Source of the DNA: Actinopolymorpha rutila
Lineage (GTDB): Bacteria > Actinomycetota > Actinomycetes > Propionibacteriales > Actinopolymorphaceae
Direction of reading: 5' to 3'
DNA: 64,000 nucleotides
Assembly: GCF_013407855.1 (NCBI RefSeq)
Contig: NZ_JACBZH010000001.1
Span: 6,138,001 to 6,202,000 of the forward strand
Shown: positions 1-7,390 of the stretch, one piece after another
Layout: the number at the start of each line of letters is the position of its first letter
How positions within the stretch are numbered: the first letter of the stretch is position 1
The notes under the pieces: model-generated
What the model saw: the letters and a program-made list of their open reading frames with translations, nothing else
Database searches by the model: none
What the model was told of the DNA's origin: nothing
Position numbers and translations under genes: made by a program

Positions 1-203
1 GCCAGGAGGGGGTAACCGGGTCGGATACCTTTCAGCAAGCCACGGTAGCCATGGGCCGCGGCCCAGTTGTGGACGAGCACGCACCAGGCGACCCAGCCCA
101 CGAGGAGCACGACTCCCCACAGCCACCACCGGGCCCGAAGTGTCGACCTGCGGCGCCTCCAGAGACGCGCACCGTGGCGCAGCCGAGACGACCGATCAGT
201 CAC
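1..203 (-). CDS. Partial small membrane protein, C-terminus beyond left edge
   Basis: A minus-strand frame opens with GTG at 203 and runs off the left edge. It reads an arginine-rich start (residues about 3-24), then a hydrophobic tryptophan-rich segment containing RWWLWGVVLLVGWVAWCVLV that looks like one transmembrane helix, then a short extracytoplasmic stretch. An AGGA lies about 12 nt upstream, a weak ribosome site. The family is not recognised. The membrane segment is the main reason to believe this frame; the gene is incomplete and could itself be a remnant. Confidence 0.4.
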   Translation of the reverse strand, partial: MTDRSSRLRHGARLWRRRRSTLRARWWLWGVVLLVGWVAWCVLVHNWAAAHGYRGLLKGIRPGYPLL

Positions 204-621
204 GCCGTCGATTATGTCCTGGCACTGACCCCGCGTGATCCGCAAAGAGAAGAGTTCTTGGCGTCGACGGGGGCTCGCGCAGGATCCAACTTCGGTGGTG
301 GCTGCTACCGCTCGTCCTTGTCGTCGTGACCGTCGTGGTCTGGGTGGCCTGGCGGGCCGACCCACTTGGCGGCGCACCAACCTGAGCCCCCGCTGCGCGA
401 GCTACGCGTTACGAGTGGGTTTTCGTGCCCAGCTCAGCCCTCGATTCCGGTGCCGTGACCGTTGACTGATCCTGTGAAGTGCAGGTTATGGAGGGCTGGT
501 GGCGGACGTTCGGGGGCACCTCGGAGGCACGATCGTCTCGGGGCGCTCGGCCCAGCGGACCACCAACCAGGGCCTCGTTGGACTGCGCTGGTCCGCACTT
601 CGGGCTGGCTCCCGCGCGTGC
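204..621. other. Gene-poor stretch with a start-less hydrophobic frame
   Basis: No convincing gene. On the plus strand, 239-385 is an open frame with no ATG, GTG or TTG that would encode a basic start followed by a transmembrane-like segment (LRWWLLPLVLVVVTVVVWVA). It resembles the membrane segment of the oppositely oriented partial gene at 1-203, so this may be a decayed inverted paralogue. Nothing else is supported. Confidence 0.35.
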
Positions 622-1053
622 TCAGTCGAGGGGAGATCGGTACAAGACCTCGACAAACATGATCATCTCGTCGACAACATCGAGAATGAGCAAGCCGGAC
701 CAAGCCGGCTTAAGCGCGACGTTCCGGTGACCAGCACCGAATGCCCCGTTGGGTGGCGGCGCGGTGTAGAAGCTCTGGCAGAAGTCGTCCTGACATGGGC
801 ACATCTCGTAGACCTGCAGCGCATCGACCTGTGCCGCGAGCTCGTGCTCGGCATCGTTGACGAGCGCCTCCCGGAGCTGACGTCCTAGCATCGGCCAGCG
901 CTCGACAACACGCGCTCTTTCCGATTCCACGTCACGAAGGTTAATGCGCCAGTGGATCAATTGAGGGCCGGCCTCCCCCGACACCCTCACACAGGGGCGA
1001 AGCGTCACGGCCGGGTCTTCCTGACCACTGCCTTGCAAAGGCAATTCACCCAC
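622..1053 (-). CDS. Conserved hypothetical protein with CPCQDDFC motif
   Basis: A 143-aa frame whose second half is strikingly protein-like: VYEMCPCQDDFCQSFYTAPP, then a GxGHRN motif, then LILDVVDE and FVEVLYR near the C-terminus. The Cys-Pro-Cys...Cys cluster followed by alternating hydrophobic strands suggests a small alpha+beta protein, possibly metal binding; no biochemical function is known to me. The printed GTG start lies inside a 54-bp repeat (1023-1076), so the true start is probably downstream, at the GTG of VESERAR (residue 42) or the ATG at residue 55. It stands alone, convergent with nothing obvious. Confidence 0.65.
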   Translation of the reverse strand: MGELPLQGSGQEDPAVTLRPCVRVSGEAGPQLIHWRINLRDVESERARVVERWPMLGRQLREALVNDAEHELAAQVDALQVYEMCPCQDDFCQSFYTAPPPNGAFGAGHRNVALKPAWSGLLILDVVDEMIMFVEVLYRSPLD

Positions 1054-1076
1054 TCACGCTCCGCCAAGCGCGGATC
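1023..1076 (-). repeat. 54-bp tRNA-Ala-like repeat, copy 1
   Basis: On the minus strand this segment contains a D-arm-like hairpin (GCTT-GGCG-GAGC) followed by an anticodon-arm-like hairpin TTGCC-TTTGCAA-GGCAG, whose seven-base loop has the layout of a tRNA-Ala(TGC) anticodon loop. A second copy with the same length and order lies at 6521-6574. The core TGCCTT-GCA-AAGGCA (1029-1043) is also a perfect inverted repeat. No acceptor stem or T-arm is visible, so it is not a working tRNA. It may be an att-site relic or a protein-binding site. Confidence 0.55.
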
Positions 1077-1213
1077 GCCACCGCCTCCGACAGCACGTGT
1101 CGTGACCGTGGATCACCGCTACGGACCAAGGGCTCCCCTGGCTTGGGGCACGCGGAGGGCACGGAGACTGGGAGCTTGGCAATCTGGGTGGCATTGATCC
1201 CGCGCTTATCATC

Positions 1214-1696
1214 GTGACCATGACCGCTCAGGGTCATGGCCAGGTGGCGGCAGGCGTGGCCGCGATCGCCGTGCTGCTTGGGGTCATGTCTGCGCAGGGT
1301 TGTGAGCCGCTGTACGGCTGCGATGAGCGCGAAACTCGCTTTGGCTACAGGCTCGACGCACTCCCCGTGCTGGAGCTGCATCCTCCTGGAGCAACACTCG
1401 AAGATGAGTACTCCGGCTGTGACGATGACGACCTGTATGCCATAGCGGGTCGCAAGTACCACACAACCGGGACTGCCGCCGAAACGAAGGCGTTCTACCG
1501 TCACGCGCTCCCGGCGGCCGGCTGGAGGCTAGACACCCGCCTGCTAGCCAAGACCAACCGGATGTGCTTCACCAAGTCCGTGGACGGCACCGCGGCGATC
1601 TTCGCTCTGGAGTGGCTAAGCGAAGAGCCCCAGGACTTCTACGCGGACGTAAAGGCGAGCTTTAGATACAAGCAGACTTGTGCTGAGGACGCCTGA
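1214..1696 (+). CDS. Secreted or lipid-anchored hypothetical protein
   Basis: A 160-aa protein with a hydrophobic N-terminal segment (about residues 10-27) ending near SAQGC, a loose lipobox with Cys30 as possible lipidation site. The mature part is acidic near residues 60-75 (GCDDDD) and has a YHTTGTAAETKAFYRHALP stretch typical of small exported actinobacterial proteins of unknown role. GTG at 1214 or ATG at 1220 could start it; no Shine-Dalgarno sequence is visible, so translation may be leaderless. No neighbour is close enough to suggest an operon. Function unknown. Confidence 0.65.
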   Translation: MTMTAQGHGQVAAGVAAIAVLLGVMSAQGCEPLYGCDERETRFGYRLDALPVLELHPPGATLEDEYSGCDDDDLYAIAGRKYHTTGTAAETKAFYRHALPAAGWRLDTRLLAKTNRMCFTKSVDGTAAIFALEWLSEEPQDFYADVKASFRYKQTCAEDA

Positions 1697-2371
1697 TGCA
1701 CTGGCGTTCCGGCGCACTGTAGTGACCTTCCTATCCGTAGGCCGCCGAAGATCGGTCGGAGCCGTCCAAGATCGTCTGGTGCACGCGGAGGGCAGGTCTG
1801 GCCAGGCACGTTTGGGCTGCCGGCGTCCATGATCGTCCAGCGTCGCCGTTAGCAAAAGCGTTAGCAACGGCCATTGCCTTGTTGTCATGCTGAGGTATGG
1901 ACGAGGAGCCGGTGTATGTCCGCTCCCGGAGGCTGGACGCCTCCAGCTGGGCGGCGAGGAGGCTGGGATTGGCTTCCACCCGTCGGAGCCGCAGACGACC
2001 TCGAAGGTGGGCCGTGGTGGCTTCGGCGAGCCGCGCATCTGCCCGTGATTCAACGATGGGCTCATGAGTGGATGTGGCGCCACGGCCGCTTCATCGTCGA
2101 GGCCCCTGCGGGATACACACCGAGACCCGAGGAGATCGCCCAGCCGTGGAAGTACTGCGCCCCGACGATTGAAGGCTGCAGGGTCGATCGGTGTCTCCAG
2201 CCCGCCCTGCGGCACTGTCAGCTTGGGAATCGTAAAGATCGGAGCGCGACGCCAGCAGCTGGCGGCGGTTGATGGCCTGGAGTGACCTCGCCGGCACCTC
2301 CCTGGCCTCGCTCAATCGCACGCGGATGGCACGCCTGCCTCCCTCGACGCGAACTACCGGCGCGCTACTCG
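1697..2371. other. Intergenic region, possible decayed gene near 1.9-2.2 kb
   Basis: No gene is confidently supported. A plus-strand frame from 1874 to 2272 contains a stretch with natural-looking composition around 2040-2110 (VIQRWAHEWMWRHGRFIVEA), but its upstream part looks like a shadow and no ribosome site precedes it. Another frame opens with ATG at 1897 and stops soon after. A frameshifted remnant is the most likely reading. Confidence 0.3.
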
Positions 2372-2833
2372 CTAGCCACCACGCAAGACTCTGATCAGAC
2401 GCCACAGCGTGTAGCCACCGAAAGCGGCGAGGCCGGAGACGATGACCGCGAGGGCGACAGTTACCCAGGGAGGATCTTCCCCGACGGCACCGCCGAATTG
2501 CGGGTCAATTGCGCCCCAGACGAAGAACGCTGCGATAGGCAGCATCAGCACTGTGAGGAAGCCCCACCCAGCCGCGACGACGTAACGGCTTGAGAACCAC
2601 GCCGTCCCGCGTGCGAGCAGCCATGGATGTGACTTGGCGAGATACGCGTGTATCGCCATGCCTGCGCCCTTGCCGCCGATGCATCCGAGAAATACACCGA
2701 TGCAGGAGACGATGAACTGCTCTGAGCCCGTCAGGGCGGTCAGGGTGAGACCAAGCCAAAGTAGTCCTGCGCTAGGGAGGAGGCAGATCACCAAGACGGC
2801 GATCCCATCCCGTCTCTTGCGTTGCTCATCCAC
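2372..2833 (-). CDS. Four-helix membrane protein, unknown function
   Basis: A 153-aa protein with four hydrophobic segments at about residues 10-32, 38-58, 83-105 and 118-140. The first has a basic cytoplasmic flank (MDEQRKRRDG). A GCIGGKGAGMAIH stretch follows the second helix. The C-terminus is basic (RLIRVLRGG), suggesting both ends are cytoplasmic. No domain is recognised. It stands alone in a gene-poor segment of the accessory region. Confidence 0.65.
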   Translation of the reverse strand: MDEQRKRRDGIAVLVICLLPSAGLLWLGLTLTALTGSEQFIVSCIGVFLGCIGGKGAGMAIHAYLAKSHPWLLARGTAWFSSRYVVAAGWGFLTVLMLPIAAFFVWGAIDPQFGGAVGEDPPWVTVALAVIVSGLAAFGGYTLWRLIRVLRGG

Positions 2834-3356
2834 AGCCGACCGCCCTGACCGTGGATTTTTGCGCTACCTCGCCAAGTATGAGGAACGCGGTGGATAGGAG
2901 AGCAGCCCGGCGCTCCACTCCCAGACCTCCCACAGGGGGCTGACGTCAAGCCCTGGCGGCCGATAACCTCCTCCATGCCATGGTTGGTGCGGTCTCCCGC
3001 TGACCAGGCAATTTGGCGTCGTCGCAGGTCAGCGGCCCTCGTTGGCCCGGGTTGGCGACCGTTCCGACGGGCTGTCGCTCGTGATCGTCTCCCAATCCTC
3101 TCCCGCTGGCTCCCGCTTAGCAGGTGTGCCGAACGATGTTCAGGAACGACCACCGAGGCTCTCAGCCACCGCACGAATCGTGCTCTCGGCCGGCTCGGAA
3201 CGGCTGCGGACGGAGGTGAATGACACGGGAAATGAGACGGACGGCGGATGTCGTGTCGGGGCGCCGGCATGGAAGATGTGGGCTCTCGTTAAGCCCGGCG
3301 TAGGCGTATTGCCCGACTGGGTGTTCGGCTGACGCCCAACCCCTGGGCTGGACCTG
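2834..3356. other. Gene-poor stretch
   Basis: About 520 bases with only short frames on either strand, none with a ribosome site or a protein-like sequence. No RNA gene, repeat or mobile element is visible. Confidence 0.5.
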
Positions 3357-3392
3357 TTGCTAGGTAGCTGTCTAACTTGCTAGCATTCTAGT
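3357..3392 (+). promoter_or_regulatory. Promoter/operator of the RHH-VOC operon
   Basis: TTGCTA (3357-3362) and TAGCAT (3381-3386), 18 bases apart, form a reasonable -35/-10 pair. The interval is unusually AT-rich for this genome and contains repeated TAGC/CTAG steps (TTGCTAGGTAGC and TTGCTAGCATTCTAG) that could be half-sites for the ribbon-helix-helix protein encoded immediately downstream. The predicted transcript would begin at or within a few bases of the ATG at 3393, and no Shine-Dalgarno sequence is present, so the first gene is probably leaderless. Confidence 0.45.
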
Positions 3393-3560
3393 ATGTCAGA
3401 GCCGGAGAAGGTTCAGTTCAACGTCTATCTCCCGCGTGATCTCGTCACCCAGGTGAAGCACCGCGCGATCGACGAGGGTCGCTCGCTGAGCGAGCTCGTC
3501 GAGCGGGTGATGCGCGGCTACATCGACAACGCGAGCACCACGAAGGGAGCGAGCAGATGA
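3393..3560 (+). CDS. Ribbon-helix-helix (CopG/Arc-type) DNA-binding protein
   Basis: A 55-aa protein. Residues about 6-46 fit the ribbon-helix-helix fold: a short beta strand (VQFNVYLPRDL), helix A (VTQVKHRAIDEG), a turn (RSLS) and helix B (ELVERVMRGYID). Such proteins bind palindromic operators as dimers and are usual antitoxins or autorepressors. Its TGA overlaps the ATG of the next gene (ATGA at 3557-3560), so the two are translationally coupled. The partner is a VOC-fold protein, not a recognisable toxin, so it is more likely the repressor of a small resistance or metabolic operon. Confidence 0.8.
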   Translation: MSEPEKVQFNVYLPRDLVTQVKHRAIDEGRSLSELVERVMRGYIDNASTTKGASR

Positions 3561-3928
3561 TCTCCGCCGCACCGATCCGCTTCACCGCGAACATCGACGA
3601 GATGCGCAGGTTCCTCGAGCTTCTCGGGTTCGAGGCGCACATCGTCTCCGAGAGGAAGAGTCCTCCCAATCTCACCTGGGTCGAGATGCGCGGCGACGTC
3701 AGCATCATCGGCCTTCACGGCGCCGACCGCGAGGAGAGCTACGTCATGTTCGACACCGACGAGCCACTCGAAGCCCTACAGGCACGCCTCCAGGAAGCTG
3801 GCTTCAACGACGCCCGAATAACCGACGAAGCGTGGGGCCGCATGCTCGAAGTCACTGACCCGCAAGGCGAGTCCGTCCAGGTCAACGAACGAATGAAGGA
3901 CACCTACGGCTACCGCGTTGTCGATTGA
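3557..3928 (+). CDS. VOC-fold (glyoxalase/bleomycin-resistance family) protein
   Basis: A 123-aa protein with two beta-alpha-beta-beta-beta units typical of vicinal-oxygen-chelate proteins: the first spans residues about 5-55 (FTANIDEMRRFLELLGFEAH... LTWVEMRGDVSIIGLH) and the second 60-112 (SYVMFDTDEPLEALQARLQE... MLEVTDPQGESVQV). The closing DPQGESVQVNE motif matches the family. Members act as dimers that bind metals or sequester drugs; the substrate here is unknown. It is coupled to the upstream ribbon-helix-helix gene by a 4-nt overlap, suggesting an inducible resistance or detoxification cassette. Confidence 0.8.
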   Translation: MISAAPIRFTANIDEMRRFLELLGFEAHIVSERKSPPNLTWVEMRGDVSIIGLHGADREESYVMFDTDEPLEALQARLQEAGFNDARITDEAWGRMLEVTDPQGESVQVNERMKDTYGYRVVD

Positions 3929-4502
3929 GAGGAGAGGGCGCGGCCGACATGCGGCGGGTACGGCCGAGTTCGAGATGTACTACGACATCTGATTCACCTG
4001 GGTCCTGGACCTGCTGGATCACCGCGAAAACGGCGGCTGACCTGCGGAAACGCCTTCCGGCGCTTCTCACGGTCTGCCGCCGTTTTCCATGATCATGTGT
4101 ACTGGATGTGTACCGGGAGCTGCTAGCTCCCCCACGCCGGCGGCCCGGCCAAACGGCGAGAGCCGACGAAAATGGCTCGACGCGCAGAGTTCGGATCTTG
4201 GTAGCATGTCGAGCCTTGAGCTGCCCCTCCGAGAGGAGAATCAGCCTGAGCCGGCATCAACACATCCGGCTCAGGGACCGCAACGACACCAGACTGCTCT
4301 GCTACCTCCAAGGCACGCCAGCGCCGCGGAGGAAATCCATTGCGCCCCGTGATTGCGTTCACCGGGCCGGAGGTGGGCGGTCGTCGTGGTCGACGCGGTG
4401 GGCAACTCGCCTCGATGAGCCCTTCACCCGGGAAACCGAGGCACCCCCTAGGCACAGCACCCGTACACGACGCTGCACCCCTCCCGTACAAGGGAGTCTT
4501 CG
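3929..4502. other. Non-coding stretch with att-like features
   Basis: No credible gene. It contains GCTGACCTGCGG (4036-4047), also present beside the integrase at 34400-34411, and an 11-bp tandem repeat (4095-4116). A frame starting at TTG 4340 behind GGAGGAAA reads MRPVIAFTGPEVG and might be a short remnant, but it loses protein character after about 15 codons. AAGGGAG near 4490 is the likely ribosome site of the next gene. Confidence 0.4.
4095..4116. repeat. 11-bp tandem repeat, possible integrase arm sites
   Basis: ATGTGTACTGG (4095-4105) is followed directly by ATGTGTACCGG (4106-4116), ten of eleven bases identical. A period of one helical turn is common for arm-type binding sites of tyrosine integrases. 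It lies 48 bases from a 12-bp sequence shared with the integrase-proximal end. No integrase gene is adjacent. Confidence 0.4.
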
Positions 4503-5393
4503 TTGCGTCCATTTCAGAATCACCACGACCAGATGGCGTGGTTCACCGAACACCTCAACCTGGCGCTTCCTGCGCCTCGCGGATACGCCGACAAGCAGAG
4601 AAAACTTGAACAAGTCGTCGCATTCCTTGAAGTGATCCAGGCCGAAGTCCGCCGATACTCGCGTCGCCACCCGCTGACCTTCGTTGACTGCGGCGCAGGG
4701 AACTGTCACCTAAGCCTCGCCGCGGCCCTCTACTTCACCAACGCCGAACCAAGACCGGTGGAGATCCATTGTGTGGACAACAACGTGGCGCTGATGGCGA
4801 AACACCGGGATGTGGCCGACGCGCTTGGACTTGGCAACATGCACTTCCACGCGTGCGACATCGGCCAGCTGACACTTCCTGCGCCGGTCGACGTCGTGAT
4901 GGCACTCCATGCGTGCGACGTCGCGACCGACAAGGCGATGCATCTTGGAGTACAGACGCATGCACGGCACATCCTGACCGTCGCCTGCTGCCAACAATCG
5001 TTAGTGAAGAGCATCCGGTCGAACGCCGCATCAACGACCGCGATCACACGACACCACCTATTCAAGGAGCGCTTGGCCTACATGGCCGGAGACGCGATGC
5101 GAGCCCTGCTTCTGGAGATGCAAGGCTACGAAGTAGACATCATCGAACTTGTCTCCTCGCGAGCCACCGATAAGAACACGCTGGTACGTGCTCGCAGGCG
5201 CAACCGTCCACCCAATCCAGCTCACGCCGAGGCACTCGCCTCGTTGATGGCGTCCTTCAGGACTGTTCCGGCACTCGCCGACTACCTCGGGCACCAGCCA
5301 ACGGGGAGACAACGTTCCTTCGCTCGAGCTCGTCGGTGCACCCCCGCATGCTCTTGCGAGCGCCACGACGTTGGCCACGTTTCGGCGTCATGA
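4503..5393 (+). CDS. SAM-dependent methyltransferase (Methyltransf_32-like)
   Basis: A 296-aa protein. Residues about 58-190 form a Rossmann methyltransferase: motif I TFVDCGAGNCHLSLA, the acidic strand IHCVDNN (motif II), HACDIGQL (motif III) and VVMALHACDVATDKAM (motif IV region). The ALHACDVATD sequence is characteristic of the METTL25/Rrp8-like Methyltransf_32 group, whose members modify RNA or protein; the substrate here is unknown. A LTVACCQQS segment follows. The last 35 residues are Arg/Cys-rich and may be poorly conserved. The start is TTG 4503 behind AAGGGAG; ATG at residue 11 is an alternative. It is 12 nt upstream of a phosphotransferase gene and probably cotranscribed. Confidence 0.75.
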   Translation: MRPFQNHHDQMAWFTEHLNLALPAPRGYADKQRKLEQVVAFLEVIQAEVRRYSRRHPLTFVDCGAGNCHLSLAAALYFTNAEPRPVEIHCVDNNVALMAKHRDVADALGLGNMHFHACDIGQLTLPAPVDVVMALHACDVATDKAMHLGVQTHARHILTVACCQQSLVKSIRSNAASTTAITRHHLFKERLAYMAGDAMRALLLEMQGYEVDIIELVSSRATDKNTLVRARRRNRPPNPAHAEALASLMASFRTVPALADYLGHQPTGRQRSFARARRCTPACSCERHDVGHVSAS

Positions 5394-5405
5394 AAGGACT
5401 CGCTC

Positions 5406-6425
5406 ATGCAGCTACTTCAACCTGGTGACCACACCATGCGCAGCCTTGTCGAGGTGTTCGGGCTTGAGGGAGTTCCACTCCGGCTCACCCAGATCTCGCG
5501 CGGGGGCCACGGTCAGGTATGGCGACTCGATCTCGACCGGCCCCGGCAGTCGTACGCGGTGAAGGAACTGTTCGCCGGGGGCGAGGAGCAGCAAGTCGTC
5601 GCCGAAGTCGAGTTCCGGGACCTGGCCGTGGCGGCCGGGATCCGCGCAGCCGAAACCCTGCGAACCGTCGACGGGCGGTACCTGGCCGAGGTCGGCGGGA
5701 CCGTCGTTCGCGTGTCGACCTGGGCCGGCGGCCGCGAGCCGCGTCCGGACGATCCCGGCGTGCCCGAGTGGTTGGGGCGGACCCTCGCCACGCTGCACAC
5801 GCTCGGGCATCCAGTCGACCCCGACCATGCTCCCGCCGACCCGCCAGTCCCTGACCTCGCCACGTGGCTCGACCTCGCCGAGCAGGGCAAGACGGCCGGA
5901 CAACCCTGGGCGACCAACCTCGCCCACGCCGCGCCAGACCTGGCCAAGCTCGCTGCCAAGACCCGACCGGTGGGCCCGGACCACCTGGTGTTCAGCCACC
6001 ATGACGTCCAGCCGTGCAACGTGGTCTTCGACCCGGACAACGAGCAGTTCGTGCTGCTGGACTGGGACGGCGCAGGACCGATCGACCCCGCCCGCGAACT
6101 CGCCAGCCGGCTCTACACCTGGCATGCCGGGGATGACGGCCGTTTCGACACCGACGGCGCACGACGGACGCTGCGCGCGTACCGTGCAGCCGGCGGACTC
6201 GCGGTCATCGGTGAAGCAGAAGCCTACGGCGGCATCCCGGACGCCCTCGCCAACATCGAAGGACAGGCCCTGGCAAGCCTCAACGAGGCACTCCCCGCAG
6301 AGATGAGGGAACACGCCACCCGAGAGATCGGCCTACTCGTGGGTCCGCCACCTCCAGAGGAAACTACAGGCTCCACTCCGTACGACATCTTCGAAGCAAT
6401 CATCGAGCTGAGCCGAACCCTGTAG
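5406..6425 (+). CDS. APH-family phosphotransferase
   Basis: A 339-aa aminoglycoside-phosphotransferase/choline-kinase-fold protein. The N-lobe has a glycine-rich ISRGGHGQVWRLD loop (about residues 29-41) and a YAVKEL strand with the ATP-binding lysine. The C-lobe has the catalytic SHHDVQPCNVVFD (H-x-D-x4-N, about 198-210) and LLDWDGAGPIDPARELA (the magnesium-binding D of the DFD-equivalent). The family phosphorylates hydroxyl groups of antibiotics, choline-like molecules or sugars; the substrate cannot be inferred. The start at 5406 follows AAAGGA; ATG 5436 is an alternative. It probably forms an operon with the methyltransferase 12 nt upstream, suggesting joint modification of a small molecule or RNA. 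Confidence 0.8.
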   Translation: MQLLQPGDHTMRSLVEVFGLEGVPLRLTQISRGGHGQVWRLDLDRPRQSYAVKELFAGGEEQQVVAEVEFRDLAVAAGIRAAETLRTVDGRYLAEVGGTVVRVSTWAGGREPRPDDPGVPEWLGRTLATLHTLGHPVDPDHAPADPPVPDLATWLDLAEQGKTAGQPWATNLAHAAPDLAKLAAKTRPVGPDHLVFSHHDVQPCNVVFDPDNEQFVLLDWDGAGPIDPARELASRLYTWHAGDDGRFDTDGARRTLRAYRAAGGLAVIGEAEAYGGIPDALANIEGQALASLNEALPAEMREHATREIGLLVGPPPPEETTGSTPYDIFEAIIELSRTL

Positions 6426-6520
6426 ATCTGGATCTATCCGACGCCGCCAGGGCACCAAGACAGTGCGTCGCCAGCCGGGAACCTCCCGCCGAGCTATGCG
6501 TAAGCCCGCCCGCAGGGTTA

Positions 6521-6574
6521 GATCTCTGCCTTGCAAAGGCAAATCCGGGCTCACGCTCAACCGAGCGCGAGATC
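6521..6574 (-). repeat. 54-bp tRNA-Ala-like repeat, copy 2
   Basis: Second copy of the 1023-1076 repeat, same length and orientation. On the minus strand: GCTC-GGTT-GAGC hairpin, then TTGCC-TTTGCAA-GGCAG followed by AGATC, closely imitating the D-arm and anticodon arm of tRNA-Ala(TGC) but with extra bases between the arms and no T-arm or acceptor stem. The perfect inverted repeat TGCCTT-GCA-AAGGCA is at 6527-6541. It lies 66 bases from an 11-bp tandem repeat and upstream of an excisionase remnant, a context suggesting a former integration site. Confidence 0.55.
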
Positions 6575-6639
6575 ACTCTTCGGCGAATACCTAGTCGGCC
6601 TGCCCGTTGTTGACCGCCGTACACCATGATCGGCCGCTT

Positions 6640-6661
6640 CATCTGGCACACATCTGGCACA
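6640..6661. repeat. Perfect 11-bp tandem repeat
   Basis: CATCTGGCACA occurs twice without spacing (6640-6650 and 6651-6661). With an 11-bp period and TGGCACA half-sites, it resembles arm-type sites found beside actinomycete integrases. The neighbouring tRNA-like repeat and excisionase remnant fit an old element end. Confidence 0.45.
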
Positions 6662-6744
6662 AGCGGTGCAGGTCGTTGGTGTCACGGTTAGGTCAGGAGT
6701 ATTCGGTTGCAGGTTGCTTGGTGGGCGACCTAGGGTCCGCCGAC

Positions 6745-7085
6745 ATGACGCCGGATCAGCGGGCCGTTGTCGAAGTCGTACGTGAGACGTTCGGCGAGCC
6801 AGAGACAGTGGAGTTTCCGGAGGTGTGGGGACCGCGCGTTGTGGTCGGAGCGACCACACCGAAGGGTGCGGTGTTCACCAAGGCGGCTGGCGATGCGGAT
6901 GTGCGTGCGGAGGCCGCCCAGACGTTCGGCCTGTCCGAGATGACGCTGCACCGGGCTATTACGACGGAGAGTTCCCCGCTGTGAAGATCCGGGGGCGGTA
7001 CATCGTCCCCGTCGTGGCGGTAGACCAGATGATCGGGGCCGCGCTCGCGTCCGGGACGCTCGTCGACTGGGCACCCGAGACGTAG
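6745..7085 (+). pseudogene. Chimeric, frameshifted kinase/excisionase remnant
   Basis: Codons from ATG 6745 encode about 55 residues resembling the N-lobe of a phosphotransferase (VVGATTPKGAVFTKAAGDAD). At about 6910 the sequence switches to the second half of an excisionase HTH domain (FGLSEMTLHRAI). One base, a T, is missing near 6964, and the other frame continues YDGEFPAVKIRGRYIVPVVA to the stop at 7083-7085. This closely matches the intact HTH protein at 23235-23543 (SEMTLYRAI...GEFPAVRIRGRLIVP). The junction ADVRAEA/AQTFG looks like a deletion through short homology. This is a relic of another integrative element, not a functional gene. Confidence 0.65.
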
Positions 7086-7390
7086 TAGTCGTGCCCGCGC
7101 GAAGGCAACGACTCGTCGGGCCCCATGAGAAACGCGGAGAGCAGATCTCGTCCCGTAGTGTACTGCGCACTGTCGGTGGCCTGTGATTGTGTGACCTGTA
7201 TGAACATCGGATGCCCGTCTGTCCGCCGCCGTGAGTTGGTCGAGGCCAACGACTGGCGGGGACTGCGTAACTGGGTGAACCCCCCGGACCGAGGTCGTCC
7301 GCCGACTATGGGTCGGCTTCCGCATGAATCGCACCGGCCCAGCCGTCATGTTCGAGCCAGACGCGAACCCCGAGAAGGAGAACCCCAACC
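7086..7390. other. Decayed stretch before the 7.4-kb gene
   Basis: No intact gene. In one frame the last 24 codons before 7393 read MNRTGPAVMFEPDANPEK and end in TGA just inside the next start, which looks like the tail of a gene whose upstream part is lost to stops. A different frame upstream reads RRRELVEANDWRGLRNW. AAGGAG at about 7374-7379 is the ribosome site of the next gene. Confidence 0.35.

Noticed and set aside
1023..1076. Functional tRNA-Ala gene
   Set aside because: Only D-arm- and anticodon-like hairpins are present; there is no acceptor stem or T-arm, and spacing between arms is wrong.
2223..2231. Left att copy of the tRNA-Thr 3' end (GGGAATCG)
   Set aside because: Only about eight bases match the tRNA segment and flanking bases differ, which is expected by chance.
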